DNA of 12,202 nucleotides from an uncultured Eubacteriales bacterium (GTDB lineage: Bacteria; Bacillota; Clostridia; Oscillospirales; Oscillospiraceae), in NCBI GenBank assembly GCA_900551495.1, contig URWG01000046.1:1-12202 (forward strand). Reading direction: 5' to 3'. Positions 1-6,045 of the stretch are shown here, piece by piece. The notes under the pieces are model-generated. The model worked only from the letters and a program-made list of their open reading frames with translations, did not search any database and was not told where the DNA came from. The position numbers and the translations under genes were made by a program. Numbering within the stretch: position 1 is the stretch's first letter; the number at the start of each line of letters is the position of its first letter.

Positions 1-913
1 CGCAGCGCTGGAGCAGGGACAGCTCGATGCCGCGGACCTTGGCACCCGTCGCCGCTTTGACGATGGAGGCGAGGCGAGCCGCAAGACCGCCGAGCTGCGC
101 ATGACCGAAGCCGTCGGTGCCGGAGGTCTTTGCCTCGGAGACGAACGCACCGTCGGAATAATGCACGCCCTCGGAGACCGCGACGAGGCACTTGCCGTAG
201 CGCTTGTAGATGTCAATCACGTCGTCCATGAAGTCGTCCATGTCGAAGTCCGTCTCGGGCAGGTAGATCAGGTCGGGACCCTCGCCGCTCAGATTGGCAA
301 GCGCGGAGGCGGCAGTCAGCCAGCCGGCGTGTCTGCCCATGCACTCGACAATGGTAATCATGCCCTTGTCGTAAACGTTGCTGTCGCGGGAGACTTCCAT
401 GATAGAGGTGGCGATGTACTTCGCTGCGGAGGCAAAGCCGGGGCAGTGATCGGTGCCGAACAGGTCGTTGTCGATGGTCTTGGGAACGCCGAACACGCGG
501 CACTCGTAGCCGACCTTCTTCATGTAGCGGTTGATCTTGTTGCAGGTATCCATCGAGTCGTTGCCGCCGTTATAGAAGAAATAGCGGATGTTGCGCTTCT
601 GAAAGACCTCAAGGATGCGCTTATAATCGGTATCGTCAACCTCGGGGTCGGCGATCTTATAGCGGCAGGAGCCGAGGGCGGAGGAGGGCGTGTAGAGCAG
701 GCGTTCCAGCTCTGCGGGGTCCTCCTCATCCATCACCATCAGGCGGTCGTTGAGGACGCCGACGATGCCGTGAAACGCGCCGTAGACCTTGGTGATGTGC
801 TCGCTCTCCAGCGCGGTCTTGATGACGCCGTAGGCGCTGGCGTTGATAACGGCGGAGGGACCGCCGGACTGACCGATGATCGCAGCTCCCTCAAGCGGTT
901 TTTTTGTACTCAT
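1..913 (-). CDS. 6-phosphofructokinase, diphosphate-dependent type (3' end cut by window edge)
   Basis: Phosphorylates fructose 6-phosphate to fructose 1,6-bisphosphate in cytoplasmic glycolysis; the diphosphate-using forms work reversibly. 304 codons are visible and the C-terminus lies beyond position 1. An N-terminal glycine-rich loop (IIGQSGGPSAVIN, residues 12-24), GGNDS at 116-120, PKTIDND at 144-150 and MGRHAGW at 192-198 identify the family. In family knowledge, ATP-dependent enzymes have Gly where this protein has Asp119, and PGTIDND where it has Lys145; Asp plus Lys is the signature of diphosphate users. Asn118 replaces the usual metal-binding Asp of GGD. Family members of this subgroup are about 400 residues, so roughly a quarter is missing. 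The ATG at 913 is preceded by GGAGG with 7-8 bases spacing and by a good promoter, so the start is secure. The gene appears to be transcribed alone and is divergent from the polysaccharide cassette. The cofactor assignment is inferred from motifs. Confidence 0.93.
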   Translation of the reverse strand, partial: MSTKKPLEGAAIIGQSGGPSAVINASAYGVIKTALESEHITKVYGAFHGIVGVLNDRLMVMDEEDPAELERLLYTPSSALGSCRYKIADPEVDDTDYKRILEVFQKRNIRYFFYNGGNDSMDTCNKINRYMKKVGYECRVFGVPKTIDNDLFGTDHCPGFASAAKYIATSIMEVSRDSNVYDKGMITIVECMGRHAGWLTAASALANLSGEGPDLIYLPETDFDMDDFMDDVIDIYKRYGKCLVAVSEGVHYSDGAFVSEAKTSGTDGFGHAQLGGLAARLASIVKAATGAKVRGIELSLLQRC

Positions 914-960
914 TTGTATTCCTCCATGTTCCTGTGCAGGCTCGCACGAATTTCAGGCAC

Positions 961-989
961 AGTATATCATACGGGAGACCGATTTGCAA
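961..989 (-). promoter_or_regulatory. Promoter of the phosphofructokinase gene
   Basis: On the minus strand, TTGCAA (984-989) is followed after exactly 17 bases by TATACT (961-966), with TGA immediately before the -10 box giving an extended -10. The -10 box lies 47 bases upstream of the ATG at 913, which leaves a short leader of roughly 40 bases. This fits a housekeeping sigma-A-type promoter. The box assignment is by eye. Confidence 0.7.
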
Positions 990-1063
990 GCGTACGTAGG
1001 GAATTTCGAACGCCGCACAGGATTTTTGTTGCATTTTGTCTTATAGTGTGCTACCATACAAAG

Positions 1064-1079
1064 GTCGGGGCTTCCCGAC
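1064..1079 (+). promoter_or_regulatory. Small perfect hairpin just before the cpsC-like start codon
   Basis: GTCGGG-GCTT-CCCGAC forms a perfect 6-bp stem with a four-base loop, ending one base before the ATG at 1081. No T-tract follows, so it is not a terminator. A weak promoter-like pair (TTGCAT 1029-1034, 17 bases, TGC-TACCAT 1052-1057) would start the transcript at about 1064. The hairpin could then form the extreme 5' end of the mRNA and stabilise it or mask initiation at 1081. The stem is seen directly; the role is a guess. Confidence 0.3.
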
Positions 1080-1080
1080 A

Positions 1081-1824
1081 ATGAAAAGGGGTGCCGCTTC
1101 CTTGAATCACTTTGAAATGAATCCGCAGGTCATTTTTTGGGCGCTGCGAAAATATATTGTATGGATTATCCTGATTGCCCTGCTGTTCACCGTCGGCGCG
1201 TGGGTCTATACGACCCAGTTCGTCACGCCGCTCTATCGCGCCACGCTGTCGATGTGCGTTTTCGCCGGCGAGCGCAACGGCTCCACCATTTCCGGCAGCG
1301 AGCTGGTCAATGATGCCCGCCTTGCCAATACCTACCGCCTGCTGCTGACCAGTCAGCCGGTCATGAACGCCGTCAGTGAGCACCTCGGCGGGAGCATAGA
1401 CGCCTCCGAGCTGAGCGGTCTTGTCTCGGCGACGATCGTGGGCGAGTCGCAGTTTATCAACGTCTTTGTCACCTCGCCGGAGCCGCAGACCTGCCTTGCG
1501 GTTGCCGACGCGATCTCCGAGGTCGCGCCCAAGGTGCTGCGTGAGCTGGCGCGCGGCGGCGAGATGGTATCGGTCAACCGCGCCACCCTGCCCACCGCGC
1601 CGGTCAGCCCGAATCTCGGCTTGAATATGACCAACGGCTTCCTTTTGGGGCTGCTGCTGTCCTGCGCCGCGATCATTCTGATCTCCGCGCTGGATACGAC
1701 GCTCCGCCGCGAGGAGGATTTGGAGCGCTGCTTTGACATCCCCGTGCTCGGCACCGTTCCGAGCATGACCGGCAGCGTGACGAGCAGCGCTAAGAATAAC
1801 GGCAAGCATAGCGGGAGGAGATAA
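1081..1824 (+). CDS. Wzz/CpsC-type polysaccharide chain-length regulator and kinase activator
   Basis: Membrane protein of the polysaccharide co-polymerase family (Wzz, CpsC/CapA, YveK). In Gram-positives such proteins set polymer length and activate the partner tyrosine kinase through their cytoplasmic tail. With ATG 1081 it has 247 residues: TM1 about 25-44, an extracytoplasmic domain of about 140 residues, the family's proline-rich motif PTAPVSPN (171-178), TM2 about 185-204, and a cytoplasmic tail with EEDLERCFDIPVLGTVPS (211-228). Size and layout match the short Gram-positive form. The start is uncertain: ATG 1081, TTG 1102 and ATG 1117 are in frame and none has a good ribosome binding site; ATG 1117 would put TM1 close to the N-terminus, as in most relatives. 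It is the first gene of a tight cassette; its stop is one base before the kinase ATG. Confidence 0.88.
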   Translation: MKRGAASLNHFEMNPQVIFWALRKYIVWIILIALLFTVGAWVYTTQFVTPLYRATLSMCVFAGERNGSTISGSELVNDARLANTYRLLLTSQPVMNAVSEHLGGSIDASELSGLVSATIVGESQFINVFVTSPEPQTCLAVADAISEVAPKVLRELARGGEMVSVNRATLPTAPVSPNLGLNMTNGFLLGLLLSCAAIILISALDTTLRREEDLERCFDIPVLGTVPSMTGSVTSSAKNNGKHSGRR

Positions 1825-1825
1825 T

Positions 1826-2593
1826 ATGTCTTTGTTTGGCTCTGCCCCGAATAAGAAGCGGACGGTCTCTCCACGCGGCTTCCGTCCCCGTCTGACCGCC
1901 CGCAGCCCCTTTGCGATCAAGGAGGCGTACAATTCCATCCGCACGAAGCTGATCTTTACCGGCAAGGGAGAGAAGTGCCCCATCTTTGTCGTGACCAGTC
2001 CGTTTGCCGCCAACGGCAAGAGCACGAACGCTGTCAGCTTGGCGGTGTCCTTTGCCGCGGCGGAGCAGCGCGTTCTGCTCATTGATGCGGATATGCGTAA
2101 GCCCACGGTCCACCGCTATTTCGGGCTGGAGTGCCGCAACGGGCTGAGTGAGCTGCTTGCCGGTCTGACCTCGGAAATCAATCTCCGTCGGACGGACAGC
2201 GAATATCTGAGCGTCCTGACCGCCGGTCAGATTCCGCCGAATCCTGCGGAGCTGCTCGGCTCGAAGCAGGCAAAGCAGCTTTTAGACTACGCGCGGCAGC
2301 ATTTTGACTATGTAATCATCGATACGCCGCCGATCAATCTCGTCACCGACGCCTCCGTCCTTGCCGAGCAGGTCACGGGCTATGTCCTCGTCGTGCAGAG
2401 CGGGAAGACCCGCCAGGTTGACGTGCGGGCTGCCCTTTCCGCGCTTCGCGAGGTCAACGCGACCATTGTCGGGCTGCTGCTCAACGATCCGAACAACAAG
2501 GCGCGGGAACGCTACTCCTATCGACATAACAAGGCGTACCGCAGTGAGCAGTATGCCTATTCCAACGACAACGGCATGAAGCGCGACCTATGA
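1826..2593 (+). CDS. CpsD/CapB-type bacterial tyrosine autokinase
   Basis: Cytoplasmic BY-kinase that autophosphorylates a C-terminal tyrosine cluster and cycles with its phosphatase to control capsule or exopolysaccharide assembly. Of 255 residues, EAYNSIRTKL (33-42) is the oligomerisation-type motif. Walker A is at 58-67 (SPFAANGKST, where most relatives have GEGKS), Walker A' at 83-89 (VLLIDAD) and Walker B at 163-168 (VIIDTP). The C-terminal tail carries tyrosines 230, 232, 238, 243 and 245, the expected phospho-acceptor cluster. The ATG at 1826 has GGGAGGAG five bases upstream. It is translationally coupled to both neighbours: the cpsC-like stop is one base upstream, and its own TGA overlaps the next ATG. 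The kinase needs the membrane protein in trans, as in other Firmicutes where the two halves are separate. The Asn in Walker A is unusual, but the essential Lys65 and Ser66 remain. Confidence 0.93.
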   Translation: MSLFGSAPNKKRTVSPRGFRPRLTARSPFAIKEAYNSIRTKLIFTGKGEKCPIFVVTSPFAANGKSTNAVSLAVSFAAAEQRVLLIDADMRKPTVHRYFGLECRNGLSELLAGLTSEINLRRTDSEYLSVLTAGQIPPNPAELLGSKQAKQLLDYARQHFDYVIIDTPPINLVTDASVLAEQVTGYVLVVQSGKTRQVDVRAALSALREVNATIVGLLLNDPNNKARERYSYRHNKAYRSEQYAYSNDNGMKRDL

Positions 2594-3264
2594 ATATCGA
2601 CTTCCATTCCCACATTCTCCCCGCCGCCGACCACGGCAGTGACGGGCTTGCCACATCCCTGAAGCAGGTCGCGCTGGCAAAAAATGCGGGGCTTGACGTC
2701 CTTGCCGCAACGCCGCATTTTTACCCCGACCGTGAGGATGCCGCTGCGTTTCTGCACCGACGCGAACGGTGTGCCGCGCTGCTTCGGCAGGAGCTGCCGA
2801 GCGATTCGCCGCGGCTGCTTGTCGGTGCGGAGGTCCGTCTGTGCCGTGGGCTGCATAACCTGCCCGAGCTGCACCGGCTCTGCTTGGAGGGAACGCGTGT
2901 GCTGCTGCTGGAGCTGCCGCCCGTCCGTTCGCTGGCGCGGTACGAGGAGACGCTGACCGCACTGCTTGAGGAGCGCGGGCTGACCGTCGTCCTGGCGCAT
3001 ATCGACCGCTATTCGCCGAGCATTATCGAGCCGCTGCTGGAGAGCGGCTTCCTTGCACAGCTCAACGCCGACGCGATCGTCCGTCTTTGGACGCGGCGGT
3101 GCTGCCTGCGATGGGCGGAGCGGCCCTGCACGGTCGCTCTCGGCAGCGATCTGCACGGAACCGAGCTTGGATACCGCAATTTTCACCGTGCCGCCGAGCT
3201 GCTCGGCCGCCGCTATAACACACTGATGCGCCGCACGGAGCGCCTGCTCCCGCCGCCGCGCTGA
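2590..3264 (+). CDS. CpsB/YwqE-type PHP-family protein-tyrosine phosphatase
   Basis: Metal-dependent phosphatase expected to remove phosphate from the tyrosine tail of the adjacent kinase. The 224-residue protein shows the PHP metal ligands: DFHSH (His6, His8), ATPHF (His43), GAEV (Glu81), LAHIDRY (His137) and GSDLHG (Asp187, His189). All the usual metal-binding positions are present, so it should be active, although it is 20-30 residues shorter than typical CpsB proteins. The DDGS stretch common after the first motif is DHGS here (14-17). The ATG at 2590 overlaps the kinase TGA (ATGA), so translation is coupled. The order membrane regulator, kinase, phosphatase is typical of Firmicute polysaccharide loci, where it normally precedes sugar-transfer genes; none follow here. 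Confidence 0.9.
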   Translation: MNIDFHSHILPAADHGSDGLATSLKQVALAKNAGLDVLAATPHFYPDREDAAAFLHRRERCAALLRQELPSDSPRLLVGAEVRLCRGLHNLPELHRLCLEGTRVLLLELPPVRSLARYEETLTALLEERGLTVVLAHIDRYSPSIIEPLLESGFLAQLNADAIVRLWTRRCCLRWAERPCTVALGSDLHGTELGYRNFHRAAELLGRRYNTLMRRTERLLPPPR

Positions 3265-3291
3265 ACCGTCTGCCGACGGGATCTTGACACG

Positions 3292-3317
3292 ATAGAAAAG
3301 CCGAACGGCGTTTCTAT
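3292..3317 (+). terminator. Imperfect hairpin after the cpsB-like gene; possible terminator or operator
   Basis: ATAGAAA (3292-3298) pairs with TTTCTAT (3311-3317), and GCC (3300-3302) with GGC (3307-3309) around a GAAC loop, with one A/G mismatch. It is followed by ATATATTTTC. It lies 27 bases after the phosphatase stop, so it could end the cassette. The T-tract is interrupted, and a TTGACA sits just upstream (3284-3289) without a correctly spaced -10, so an operator role is also possible. Confidence 0.4.
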
Positions 3318-3344
3318 ATATTTTCTAAGAAGGGAGAGGAAAAC

Positions 3345-3755
3345 ATGGAACAGACCACACCGAAGGGCGCAACACTTCTGAAGGTTGCGGGCATTCTCAT
3401 GATCATCGGCGGTGCGCTTTCCGTCATTCTCAGCATCGTCGCCATCATCGGTATCGCGGCAATCGCGTACATTGCCGACGGCAGTGTGTCTCTGGGTATG
3501 CTGTATGCGAGCGGTGCGCTGATGGTTGTCAGCTCGGTTGCAGAGCTGGTTGCCGGTATTATCGGCACTGCCAACAGCAAGAAGGCGGAGAAAGCCAAGA
3601 CCTGCATTGCATGGGGCGTGATCGTCGCGGTGCTTTCCGTGGCGGGCATCGTGCTCAACGTTGCCGGCGGCGGCGAGTTCAGCGTTATCTCGCTCATCAC
3701 GGGACTTGCACTTCCCGTCCTGTACATTATCGGCGCTGCACGCAATCAGAGCTGA
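3345..3755 (+). CDS. Small four-helix membrane protein of unknown function
   Basis: I do not recognise a named family. The 136-residue product has a short polar N-terminus (METQ-like start, then TTPKGATLLK) and four hydrophobic stretches at about 11-33, 35-70 (probably two close segments separated by a polar turn at ADGSVS), 87-107 and 112-131, with a basic cytoplasmic-type loop SKKAEKAK at about 77-84. It is rich in Ala, Ile, Val and Gly. The ATG at 3345 follows GGGAGAGG with a short spacer. It lies 80 bases downstream of the phosphatase gene on the same strand, separated by an imperfect hairpin. It may therefore be a weakly linked fourth gene of the cassette or independent. A strong hairpin follows 20 bases after its stop. 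Exact helix number and topology are by eye. Confidence 0.75.
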   Translation: MEQTTPKGATLLKVAGILMIIGGALSVILSIVAIIGIAAIAYIADGSVSLGMLYASGALMVVSSVAELVAGIIGTANSKKAEKAKTCIAWGVIVAVLSVAGIVLNVAGGGEFSVISLITGLALPVLYIIGAARNQS

Positions 3756-3775
3756 TCCGTAAGAAACAAACAAAG

Positions 3776-3804
3776 CCCGCTGCCGTCATATCGACGGCAG
3801 CGGG
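3776..3804. terminator. 12-bp GC-rich hairpin, possible bidirectional terminator
   Basis: CCCGCTGCCGTC (3776-3787) pairs perfectly with GACGGCAGCGGG (3793-3804) around a five-base loop. On the plus strand it ends the small membrane-protein gene but is followed by TTCAGACTG, a poor T-tract. On the minus strand it is followed by CTTTGTTTGTTT, a better one. It may thus also stop transcripts arriving from the right through the noncoding region. Confidence 0.7.
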
Positions 3805-4086
3805 TTCAGACTGTCAAAAAAGTCCGTAATCGTCAAAATCAGTTAACAATTTATGGGGTTTTGTTCTCTGCGTTTTGATTTGCAAAAAACAGAGTATACC
3901 GAACTATATGGTGCAAAAAATGCTTGCTTCGCAAGGATTTTGACTTACTGCGCAACTCACGCCCTACCGTACCTATGTACGCCGACGGGTGTGAGTTGCT
4001 TGTCTTCCGAACTTTTTCGCAGTCTGTCAGCGTGCCGAAAAGGGTTTTTCGACACGCTGAAATGACTGCCCTTTCGGGCAGTCATT
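3805..4086. other. Noncoding region with a series of stem-loops
   Basis: No convincing gene is seen in about 280 bases; short open frames here lack ribosome binding sites and run through the hairpins. Stem-loops seen are: CTCTG/CAGAG flanking 3867-3894 (weak); CTTGC-TTC-GCAAG (3923-3935); a 13-bp stem with one G-T pair, 3952-3964 with 3987-3999, enclosing a smaller CGTAC-CTAT-GTACG stem (3968-3981); an interrupted stem 4027-4060 (TCAGCGTG / CGAAAA / loop GGGT); and a perfect stem at 4061-4086. Weak promoter-like boxes (TTGCAA 3880-3885, TATATG 3905-3910, spacing 19) could start a plus-strand RNA of about 170 bases ending in the last hairpin. It could be a structured small RNA, a dispersed intergenic repeat, or stacked terminators. 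Confidence 0.45.
4061..4086. terminator. Terminator hairpin at the end of the Nudix gene
   Basis: AATGACTGCCC (4061-4071) pairs perfectly with GGGCAGTCATT (4076-4086) around TTTC. On the plus strand it is followed by TTCTATTTG, making a good terminator in that direction. On the minus strand the stem includes the TGA stop of the Nudix gene and is followed by a short TTTC, then at once by a second interrupted hairpin (4027-4060). The pair probably ends minus-strand transcription together. Confidence 0.7.
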
Positions 4087-4477
4087 TTCTATTTGAATGT
4101 CTTTTGATAATTTCCAGAAGGATCGACTCGTCTGCGGGGCAGAATTCATATTCTCCAATCTCGGCAGGGGTGATCCAGCGGATGTCGTTATGCTCGAGCA
4201 GCTGCGGCACACCCGCTGCGATCACGGCGCTGAACAGCGTCAGGTGTACCGTCAGATCGGGGTATTCGTGAACAACGTCCATGAACTTCCCGCCGACGGA
4301 GAGCGTAACGGCAAGCTCCTCGCGGCATTCACGGATCAAAGCCTGCTCCGGTGTCTCGCCCGCCTCGATCTTGCCGCCGACAAACTCCCACAGCAGCCCG
4401 CGCGCCTTATGTGCGGGACGCTGACAGATCATAAAGCGGTCGCCGTCCCAAATCAATGCTGCCACGACTTCGGTCAT
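4082..4477 (-). CDS. Nudix hydrolase, MutT-like (8-oxo-dGTP diphosphatase type)
   Basis: Cytoplasmic Nudix-fold enzyme, probably cleansing oxidised nucleotides (8-oxo-dGTP to the monophosphate). The 131-residue protein is the normal size for MutT. It shows VAALIW at the N-terminus, LLWEFVGGKIEAGET around 29-42 and a Nudix box G35-x5-E41-x7-R49-E50-x2-E53-E54. The final Gly of the box consensus is Ala56, a tolerated change. WEFVGGK upstream of the box is typical of MutT/CTP-pyrophosphohydrolase subfamilies, so a CTP or other nucleotide substrate is possible. The ATG at 4477 is preceded by AAAGGAGG. It lies directly downstream of tRNA-Val and the tRNA's hairpin terminator on the same strand. 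I see no separate promoter: a TTGACA (4495-4500) has its -10 position inside the start codon. Expression by read-through from the tRNA promoter is plausible. Confidence 0.92.
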   Translation of the reverse strand: MTEVVAALIWDGDRFMICQRPAHKARGLLWEFVGGKIEAGETPEQALIRECREELAVTLSVGGKFMDVVHEYPDLTVHLTLFSAVIAAGVPQLLEHNDIRWITPAEIGEYEFCPADESILLEIIKRHSNRK

Positions 4478-4502
4478 AGCCCAAACCCTCCTTTTGTCAA
4501 CG

Positions 4503-4529
4503 AAAAAAGCACCTGCCGCAGCAAGTGCT
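4503..4529 (-). terminator. Terminator of the tRNA-Val gene
   Basis: On the minus strand AGCACTTGC (4521-4529) pairs with GCAGGTGCT (4508-4516), nine pairs including one G-T, around a four-base loop, directly followed by a run of six T. It begins eight bases after the tRNA CCA end and precedes the Nudix gene. It can end the tRNA transcript or act as a partial stop for it. Confidence 0.85.
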
Positions 4530-4536
4530 CAATTTG

Positions 4537-4613
4537 TGGTGGAGACTAATGGACTCGAACCATCGACCTCCTGCGTGTGAAGCAGGCGCTCTAACCAGCT
4601 GAGCTAAGCCTCC
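4537..4613 (-). tRNA. tRNA-Val, anticodon CAC
   Basis: The 77-base minus-strand tRNA has acceptor stem GGAGGCT pairing with AGTCTCC (one G-T pair), discriminator A and encoded CCA. The D arm is AGCTCAGCTGGTTAGAGC, and the anticodon stem CCTGC/GCAGG holds the loop TTCACAC, giving anticodon CAC for the GUG codon. The T arm contains GGTTCGAGTCC. All arms pair properly. It has its own promoter upstream and a hairpin terminator downstream. Confidence 0.97.
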
Positions 4614-4624
4614 GTAGCGAGGGT

Positions 4625-4653
4625 ATTATAGCATATTCGATTCAAAAAGGCAA
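4625..4653 (-). promoter_or_regulatory. Promoter of tRNA-Val
   Basis: On the minus strand, TTGCCT (4648-4653) and a perfect TATAAT (4625-4630) are separated by 17 bases, with TGC before the -10 box. The tRNA 5' end is 11 bases downstream of the -10, so the transcript has almost no leader. The strong -10 fits a stable-RNA promoter. Confidence 0.75.
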
Positions 4654-4699
4654 GCACTTTTTTCAGCACATTTCTTTTGCACTTTCCCATGCAAAAGCA

Positions 4700-4728
4700 T
4701 TGCGGAAAAAGGGGCGGCATGGTATAAT
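4700..4728 (+). promoter_or_regulatory. Promoter of the acyltransferase gene
   Basis: TTGCGG (4700-4705) and a perfect TATAAT (4723-4728) are 17 bases apart, with TGG before the -10 box (extended -10). It lies 33 bases upstream of the ATG at 4762 and is divergent from the tRNA promoter about 50 bases away. The weak -35 is offset by the extended -10. Confidence 0.7.
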
Positions 4729-4761
4729 TACAAAATATCAGAAAGAAAGGGAGGCGTTCCT

Positions 4762-6033
4762 ATGAAAATCAAAACAATGGAGCTTTCCTATCAAAAGGTT
4801 TTGGAGCTTCCTCCGTATAAACGCAAAAAGCCCCGCCGACCGTCTCTGTTTTTTCGGACGCTGCTGCGGCTGTTTTCCGCGCCGAGCCTGCGGAGCGTGC
4901 ATTTTTCCTGCAAAAGGATCGGCATGGAGAAGCTGAAAAAGACCGAGCCCTGCCTGATTTTGATGAACCATTCCAGCTTTATCGATCTCAAGATCGCCTC
5001 GTGTGTGTTCTATCCGCGTCCGCTGAGCATCGTCTGCACCTCCGACGGCTTCGTGGGCAAGGAGTGGCTGATGCGGCATCTCGGCTGTGTTCCGACGGCG
5101 AAATTCGTCACGGACTACGCGCTGGTCAAGGATATGGTCTACTGCGTCAACACGCTGCGCACCTCGATCCTGATGTATCCCGAGGCAAGCTATTCCTTTG
5201 ACGGTACGGCGACCCCGCTGCCCGAGAGCGTCGGAAAGTGCCTGAAGCTGCTGGGTGTCCCCGTTATCATGGTACGGACGAACGGCGCATTCCTCCGCGA
5301 CCCGCTGTATAACAATCTACAGCTCCGCAAGACCGACGTCAGCGCCGAGGTAGAGTATCTGCTCTCTCCCGAGGAGATTGCGGAAAAATCCGTGCACGAG
5401 CTGAACGAAATTCTGCAAAAGCAGTTTGCCTTTGACAATTTCCGCTATCAGCAGGAGCACAGCATTCGAATCCACGAGGGCTTTCGCGCCGACCACCTGA
5501 ACCGTATCCTCTATAAATGCCCGCACTGCCTCGCCGAGGGGCAGATGGAGGGCAAGGGCGTTACGATCCGCTGCAAGCGCTGCGGAAAGGGCTACGAGCT
5601 GACGGAGGACGGCTATTTGACGCCGCTCGAGGGTGAAGGACGGTTCAGCCACATCCCTGACTGGTACCGCTGGGAGCGCGAGGAGGTGCGCAGAGAGATC
5701 ACAGACGGCACCTATCGGTTGGAATCCGAGGTCGAAATCTACATCATCCGCGATACGCGCGCGGCTTATCATGTCGGGCGCGGGCACCTGACGCACACCG
5801 TTGACGGCTTCCGTCTGACCGGCTGCGGCGGTACGCTGGAGTATAGCCAAAAGCCCGCCGCCTCCTACAGTCTTTATTCTGATTTCTATTGGTACGAGAT
5901 CGGCGATATGATCTGTATCGGCAAGCCGAATTTCCTGTACTACTGTTTTCCTGCCGTTTCCGGCGACGTTGTCGCTAAGGCGAGACTGGCTGCGGAGGAG
6001 CTGAGCAAGCTGGAGCACACCGCAAGAGTATAA
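4762..6033 (+). CDS. PlsC-like 1-acylglycerol-3-phosphate acyltransferase with C-terminal zinc ribbon
   Basis: The N-terminal half (about 45-230) is an LPLAT/PlsC acyltransferase fold, the type that transfers a fatty acyl chain to lysophosphatidate in membrane lipid synthesis. NHSSFID (69-75) supplies the catalytic His70 and Asp75 (H-x4-D), and YPEASYSFDG (139-148) is the second motif with Glu141, in place of the usual EGTRS. Typical PlsC proteins have 200-250 residues; this one has 423. The extension holds a zinc ribbon, CPHC (253-256) and CKRC (271-274), then a domain of about 140 residues rich in Tyr and Trp (317-395) that I do not recognise. There is no clear membrane helix, so membrane contact is probably through the basic N-terminus (YKRKKPRRP, 19-27). 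ATG 4762 follows GGGAGG at seven bases. It is transcribed alone. The acyl acceptor could differ from lysophosphatidate. Confidence 0.85.
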   Translation: MKIKTMELSYQKVLELPPYKRKKPRRPSLFFRTLLRLFSAPSLRSVHFSCKRIGMEKLKKTEPCLILMNHSSFIDLKIASCVFYPRPLSIVCTSDGFVGKEWLMRHLGCVPTAKFVTDYALVKDMVYCVNTLRTSILMYPEASYSFDGTATPLPESVGKCLKLLGVPVIMVRTNGAFLRDPLYNNLQLRKTDVSAEVEYLLSPEEIAEKSVHELNEILQKQFAFDNFRYQQEHSIRIHEGFRADHLNRILYKCPHCLAEGQMEGKGVTIRCKRCGKGYELTEDGYLTPLEGEGRFSHIPDWYRWEREEVRREITDGTYRLESEVEIYIIRDTRAAYHVGRGHLTHTVDGFRLTGCGGTLEYSQKPAASYSLYSDFYWYEIGDMICIGKPNFLYYCFPAVSGDVVAKARLAAEELSKLEHTARV

Positions 6034-6045
6034 AAAGTATAAGAT

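Noticed and set aside
101..1084. Long plus-strand open frame of 327 codons over the phosphofructokinase gene
   Set aside because: It is the complement of a clearly recognised conserved enzyme, lacks family resemblance, and runs through that gene's promoter.
1051..2106. Long minus-strand open frame of 351 codons opposite the chain-length regulator and kinase
   Set aside because: Shadow of two well-supported genes in high-GC DNA; low-complexity Arg/Ala/Gly-rich product with no recognisable domain.
3284..3322. Promoter for the small membrane protein based on TTGACA at 3284
   Set aside because: The only TATA-like boxes lie 25 or more bases away, beyond the range for a sigma-A promoter.
3924..4271. 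Plus-strand open frame of 115 codons in the stem-loop region, running into the Nudix gene
   Set aside because: No ribosome binding site, passes through several hairpins and then reads the antisense of a real gene.
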